Shown: positions 60,350-64,000 of the stretch, in pieces
How the letters are laid out: each line of letters opens with the position of its first letter
Position numbering within the stretch: position 1 is the first letter of the stretch
Source of the DNA: Oligella urethralis DSM 7531
Lineage (GTDB): Bacteria; Pseudomonadota; Gammaproteobacteria; Burkholderiales; Burkholderiaceae_B
DNA length: 64,000 bases
NCBI RefSeq assembly: GCF_000372065.1
Contig: NZ_AQVB01000003.1
Location: 196 to 64,195 of the forward strand
Direction: 5' to 3'
Program-made: the position numbers and the translations under genes
The notes under the pieces: model-generated
What the model was told of the DNA's origin: nothing
Seen by the model: only the letters and a program-made list of their open reading frames with translations
The model's database searches: none

Positions 60350-61186
60350 ATGAGTTCACAGGATATTTTCACTAGCAATCAGGCAGCTCGCTCTGATCAG
60401 TATGAGCAAATGATGCGCTTTGTCTTTGACCATGGTGTTGACAAGTCGGATCGCACAGGCACCGGCACACGCTCACATTTTGGCTATCAGATGCGCTTTG
60501 ATTTACAACAGGGCTTTCCGCTCGTTACTACAAAAAAAATCCACTTGCGCAGCGTGATTTATGAATTACTATGGTTTTTACGTGGTGATTCTAATATTCG
60601 TTGGTTACAGGAGCATGGGGTAACGATTTGGGATGAATGGGCTGATGCAGCGGGGGAATTGGGTCCCGTTTATGGAGTCCAATGGCGCAGTTGGCCAACA
60701 CCAGACGGTGGCAGCATCGATCAAATTGCACAGTTAATGGCGCAGCTCAAAAGCAATCCTGACTCACGCCGTCATATTGTGGCGGCATGGAACGTGGCAA
60801 ATATCGATGAGATGAAGTTACCGCCCTGTCACTGCTTATTTCAATTCTATGTGGCAGAAGGCAAGCTGTCTTGTCAACTGTATCAACGCAGCGCCGATAT
60901 TTTCCTAGGCGTGCCTTTTAATATTGCGAGCTACTCACTACTCACCCATATGATTGCTCAGCAATGTGGCTTAGAGGTCGGTGAATTTATCTGGACTGGG
61001 GGCGATACCCATATTTACTCCAACCATTTTGAGCAGGTCAAGGAGCAATTATCGCGTGAACCCTACCCCTACCCTCAATTAAAGATTTTGCGCAAACCTG
61101 ACTCAATTTTCGAGTATCGCTTTGAAGATTTTGAGTTTGAAAACTATCAGCACCATCCACATATCAAGGCGCCAGTGGCGGTATAA
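60350..61186 (+). CDS. thyA: Thymidylate synthase
   Basis: ThyA methylates dUMP to dTMP with methylene-THF. The 278-residue product includes [22 protein letters not shown], the dUMP arginines in [11 protein letters not shown], and the catalytic Cys160 in [12 protein letters not shown]. Aligned on the DRTGTGT motif, it has 14 extra N-terminal residues compared with E. coli ThyA. folA, which regenerates THF, follows in 27 bp. Confidence 0.98.
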   Translation: MSSQDIFTSNQAARSDQYEQMMRFVFDHGVDKSDRTGTGTRSHFGYQMRFDLQQGFPLVTTKKIHLRSVIYELLWFLRGDSNIRWLQEHGVTIWDEWADAAGELGPVYGVQWRSWPTPDGGSIDQIAQLMAQLKSNPDSRRHIVAAWNVANIDEMKLPPCHCLFQFYVAEGKLSCQLYQRSADIFLGVPFNIASYSLLTHMIAQQCGLEVGEFIWTGGDTHIYSNHFEQVKEQLSREPYPYPQLKILRKPDSIFEYRFEDFEFENYQHHPHIKAPVAV

Positions 61187-61212
61187 AATAGCGCTTTACA
61201 AAGGAATTAAGC

Positions 61213-61710
61213 ATGTCAAGTATTAATATTATTGTGGCTTATTCAAAAAATAATATCATTGGTCTGCAGGGACAAATGCCTTGGCACATCCCTGCGGATT
61301 TAGCCTATTTTAAAAAGACCACCATGGGTGCGCCGATTATTATGGGCCGCATCACCTGGGAGTCCTTAGGGCGCCCCCTTCCAGGGCGTTTGAATATTGT
61401 GATTAGCCGTGATGCCAGCTATATCGCCGAAGGCGCTGAACTCGTTGCTGATCTCGACGCTGCCATTGCCCTAGCCAAAGAAAAAGCACCAGCGCAGGAT
61501 ATTTTTATTATCGGCGGTGGGCAGATTTATGCCGAAGCGCTGGCAGCTGATGTGGTCAATAAAGTCTATGCCACTGAAATTCACAATAAGATTGAGGGTG
61601 ATACCGTCTTTCCAGCACTAGATAAAAACACCTGGAAGGAAGTTAGCCGTAGCCCCCAACCTATTGACAATAATTATGATTTTGATTTTGTGGTGTATGA
61701 GCGTGTGTGA
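61213..61710 (+). CDS. folA: Dihydrofolate reductase
   Basis: Regenerates tetrahydrofolate after the ThyA reaction. The 165-residue enzyme has IIVAYSKNNIIGLQGQMPWH, catalytic Asp29 in IPADLAYFKK, the NADPH loop IMGRITWESLGRPLPGR, and IFIIGGGQIYAEAL. Standard length. Clustered with thyA; trimethoprim target in the family. Confidence 0.97.
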   Translation: MSSINIIVAYSKNNIIGLQGQMPWHIPADLAYFKKTTMGAPIIMGRITWESLGRPLPGRLNIVISRDASYIAEGAELVADLDAAIALAKEKAPAQDIFIIGGGQIYAEALAADVVNKVYATEIHNKIEGDTVFPALDKNTWKEVSRSPQPIDNNYDFDFVVYERV

Positions 61711-61735
61711 TTTTAATTAGGAGGGATGGTTAAAA

Positions 61736-63328
61736 ATGAGCAGATTTTCTTGGCAAATACCTGAGTATTACAATATTGCTGTCGACACGTGTGATAAATG
61801 GGCCGACGGTAGTGGACGATTAGCACTAATAGAAGAAGTTGCTGGTGAGACCAAGCACTACAGTTTTGATCAACTGCGTGATTTTTCTAATCAATTTGCC
61901 AATGCACTTAAAGCGGCTGGCGTAAAAAAAGGCGATCGTGTTGGTATTTTATTAACTCAGGGTTTGGCAACCGGCATTGCTCATTTAGCGACTTATAAGT
62001 TAGGTGCTATTGCCGTTCCGCTATTTGCTTTGTTCGGCTTGGATGCGCTTAGTTTTAGAATCGCTCATGCCGGAATTACTACCCTAATTACCGATCAGGG
62101 CGGCTTAGATAAAATCAATACGATACGTAGTGAAATTCCTTGTTTAAAAAATATTTTTAATATCAATCAAGAGTATAGCGATGAAAAGGCTCTTTCGTTC
62201 TGGTCTGAGCTTAATGCTCAACCACTAACTTTTGAAGTCGCAAATACCCTCGCCGAAGATCCTGCTATCATTATTTTCACTTCAGGCACTACCGGTAAAC
62301 CAAAGGGTGCCTGCCATGCACACAGGGTGTTACTCGGTCATTTACCTGGCGTTGAAACTTCCCACAACAATGAGATGGATAGTGATGATACCATTTTCTG
62401 GACACCCGCAGACTGGGCTTGGATTGGTGGACTATTAGATTTGCTTTTGCCGGCATGGCATCACGGACGCCCTGTAGTTGCCTCTCGCGCCTCTAAATTC
62501 AACGCAGAAGATGCTTTTAGTTTAATGAACAAACATCAAATCACCCATACTTTTTTACCACCAACTGCGCTTAAAATGCTGCGATTTTTAGAAAAACCAC
62601 AGCAAAGGTGGTCACAATTAAAGTTACGTTCAATCGCTAGTGGTGGTGAAACACTCGGGAAAGAACTACTTGACTGGGGCCGAGACAATTTAAATCTCAT
62701 AATCAATGAGTTTTATGGTCAAACCGAGTGCAATATGATTGTTTCTAGTTGTGCGAAAAAGTTTGCCCCTAAGTCCGGCAGTATGGGTAAAGCTGTACCC
62801 GGCCATCATGTTACGATTATCAACTCCGCAGGTGAGCCCGTCGCTGCGGGTGAAGAAGGTGATATTGCTGTCTTAAAACCTGACCCAGTGATGTTCCTCT
62901 ACTATTGGAACGACCCTGAAGCCACTAAGCAAAAATTTAATGGTGAATATCTACTCACCGGCGATCGTGGCGTGATGGATGAAGACTCTTATTTCTTTTT
63001 TATAGGGCGCGATGATGATGTAATTACTAGCGCTGGATACCGTATCGGCCCTGGTCCAATTGAAGACGGACTACTAAGTCACCCTGCTATCAGTATGGCG
63101 GCGGTTATCGGTATCCCGGATCCAGATCGCACAGAGATTGTCACAGCATTTGTTGTACTAAAAGAAGGCTATGTAGCAAGCGAGCAGCTTAAAAAGGATT
63201 TACAGGACCACGTACGTACTCGGGTCGCAGCACACGAATATCCGCGACAAATTCATTTTTTGGATGAACTGCCAATGACGACTACGGGCAAAATCATCCG
63301 TAAAGAATTACGTAATTTAAAAGCATAG
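61736..63328 (+). CDS. AMP-forming acyl-CoA synthetase (acetyl/medium-chain type)
   Basis: An ANL-superfamily ligase of 530 residues. P-loop-like motif IIFTSGTTGKPKGACHAH, adenylate motif EFYGQTECNMIVSS, hinge YLLTGDRGVMDEDSYFFFIGR, and C-terminal catalytic Lys in TTGKIIRKELR. The fold resembles medium-chain and acetyl-CoA synthetases of the MACS type. Substrate is not decidable. A GGAGGG ribosome site lies about 8 nt before the ATG. The IclR gene converges 2 bp after the stop, so an aromatic or organic-acid catabolic role is possible. Confidence 0.9.
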   Translation: MSRFSWQIPEYYNIAVDTCDKWADGSGRLALIEEVAGETKHYSFDQLRDFSNQFANALKAAGVKKGDRVGILLTQGLATGIAHLATYKLGAIAVPLFALFGLDALSFRIAHAGITTLITDQGGLDKINTIRSEIPCLKNIFNINQEYSDEKALSFWSELNAQPLTFEVANTLAEDPAIIIFTSGTTGKPKGACHAHRVLLGHLPGVETSHNNEMDSDDTIFWTPADWAWIGGLLDLLLPAWHHGRPVVASRASKFNAEDAFSLMNKHQITHTFLPPTALKMLRFLEKPQQRWSQLKLRSIASGGETLGKELLDWGRDNLNLIINEFYGQTECNMIVSSCAKKFAPKSGSMGKAVPGHHVTIINSAGEPVAAGEEGDIAVLKPDPVMFLYYWNDPEATKQKFNGEYLLTGDRGVMDEDSYFFFIGRDDDVITSAGYRIGPGPIEDGLLSHPAISMAAVIGIPDPDRTEIVTAFVVLKEGYVASEQLKKDLQDHVRTRVAAHEYPRQIHFLDELPMTTTGKIIRKELRNLKA

Positions 63329-63330
63329 TC

Positions 63331-64000
63331 CTAACTATCTTTTTCTAATCTGGCAAAAATAGCGGCGAGCTCAGCCGCAGCTAAATGCATATCATCTAAA
63401 TAGCTGAGCAGTTCATCCATTGATTTTCTGACAGTGGGTGCATGAGTAAAAATCGTTGCGAAGGGTGTTTTATCACCATTAGGTACAGGTACAGAGCATG
63501 CCACCATACCAGGGATAAACTCTTCATTATCCACCCCATAGCCATTTTTATTCGTGTGTTTCAGACAGTTAATCAGTTCATCCTTATCGATAATTGTGTT
63601 TTTTGTCAAAACACGTATTGGCATACTATCAATAATTTTTTTTTGCTGTGCTACCGACATATAGGACAAAAGCAGCTTACCACTAGCACTAGCCCATATT
63701 GGTATTCGATGACCCTCAGGTATATTAATTTGCAAAGGCCAATTGGATAACACCCTATCCATATAAACAATCTCTAAATCCTGGATAAATGCAATCCCCA
63801 CCGTTTCCTGAATTTTATTGCTGAGTTTTTGCAAAACAGCTTGACGCTCTGTTTTATAAATAAAATTACTTTTTAGTAAACTCATCATCAACTTATGAGT
63901 TCGATGACCACAAATCACCCCACCTTGCACATCTAAGGTTAAAAAACCTTCTTCTTGTAATTGATTGACAAGGCGGTGAATACTGGGTTTAGGAATATCC
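63331..64000 (-). CDS. IclR-family transcriptional regulator, 5' end beyond window
   Basis: The frame stays open through the right edge: upstream of position 63930 it reads IPKPSIHRLVNQLQEEGFL, the recognition part of an IclR helix-turn-helix. The effector domain follows, with FIQDLEIVYMDRVLSN, IWASASGKLLLSYM, and a C-terminal YGVDNEEFIPGMVACSVPV typical of the family. Only the first N-terminal residues are missing. It converges on the acyl-CoA synthetase gene and may control a neighbouring catabolic operon. Ligand unknown. Confidence 0.92.
   Translation of the reverse strand, partial: DIPKPSIHRLVNQLQEEGFLTLDVQGGVICGHRTHKLMMSLLKSNFIYKTERQAVLQKLSNKIQETVGIAFIQDLEIVYMDRVLSNWPLQINIPEGHRIPIWASASGKLLLSYMSVAQQKKIIDSMPIRVLTKNTIIDKDELINCLKHTNKNGYGVDNEEFIPGMVACSVPVPNGDKTPFATIFTHAPTVRKSMDELLSYLDDMHLAAAELAAIFARLEKDS

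Overview
The window reads as a chromosomal segment of a betaproteobacterium, most likely a member of the Alcaligenaceae with moderate GC (Oligella- or Pelistega-like). The evidence is gene order: dusB-fis-purH-ruvC-ruvA-ruvB, ribB-ribH-nusB-thiL-pgpA-pncC and TPR-lolB-ispE-tRNA-Gln-prs-rplY-pth are arrangements known from Burkholderiales. The genus is inferred, not proven.

Left arm (1-10066): a two-partner secretion locus on the minus strand. A CdiB/FhaC/ShlB-type outer-membrane transporter is followed by a giant CdiA/FhaB-type exoprotein gene. That gene stays open for 2726 codons to the left edge, so its C-terminal toxin or tip region and any immunity gene lie outside. A cysteine-containing segment between its two haemagglutinin repeat regions sits where CdiA proteins carry the receptor-binding and YP regions.

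10.4-25.9 kb: a caa3-type CtaG oxidase assembly factor; the dusB/fis/purH/ruvCAB cluster; convergent recQ; a thiO-thiS-thiG thiamine cluster; a 1-Cys-like peroxiredoxin; an AEC transporter; groES-groEL with both a sigma-32-like promoter and a perfect CIRCE operator; and pyrF.

25.9-38.7 kb: a minus-strand riboflavin/thiamine/phospholipid operon (ribB with a degenerate RibA-like domain, ribH with an acidic tail, nusB, thiL, pgpA, pncC), then marR-CYTH/CHAD, ftsY, rsmD-coaD-ferredoxin, an AsmA-family protein and ychF.

38.8-48.2 kb: CPBP protease, pth, rplY, prs, tRNA-Gln(TTG), ispE, lolB, a TPR protein, mutM and a FAD-linked oxidase.

48.2-59.3 kb: surface polysaccharide genes. A phosphomannomutase/phosphoglucomutase converges on a seven-gene minus-strand cluster: WecA-like initiating transferase, WbpO/TviB-like dehydrogenase, WbpP/TviC-like epimerase, a MurJ/Wzx-like flippase and three glycosyltransferase genes, one encoding two fused GT4 enzymes. 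The sugar genes predict a UDP-GalNAcA precursor. No Wzy polymerase is recognisable inside the window.

59.3-64 kb: a 661-bp intergenic region holds a candidate minus-strand small RNA of about 160 nt with two hairpin loops carrying anti-Shine-Dalgarno sequence and a strong intrinsic terminator. It is followed by osmC-thyA-folA, an acyl-CoA synthetase, and a convergent IclR regulator cut by the right edge.
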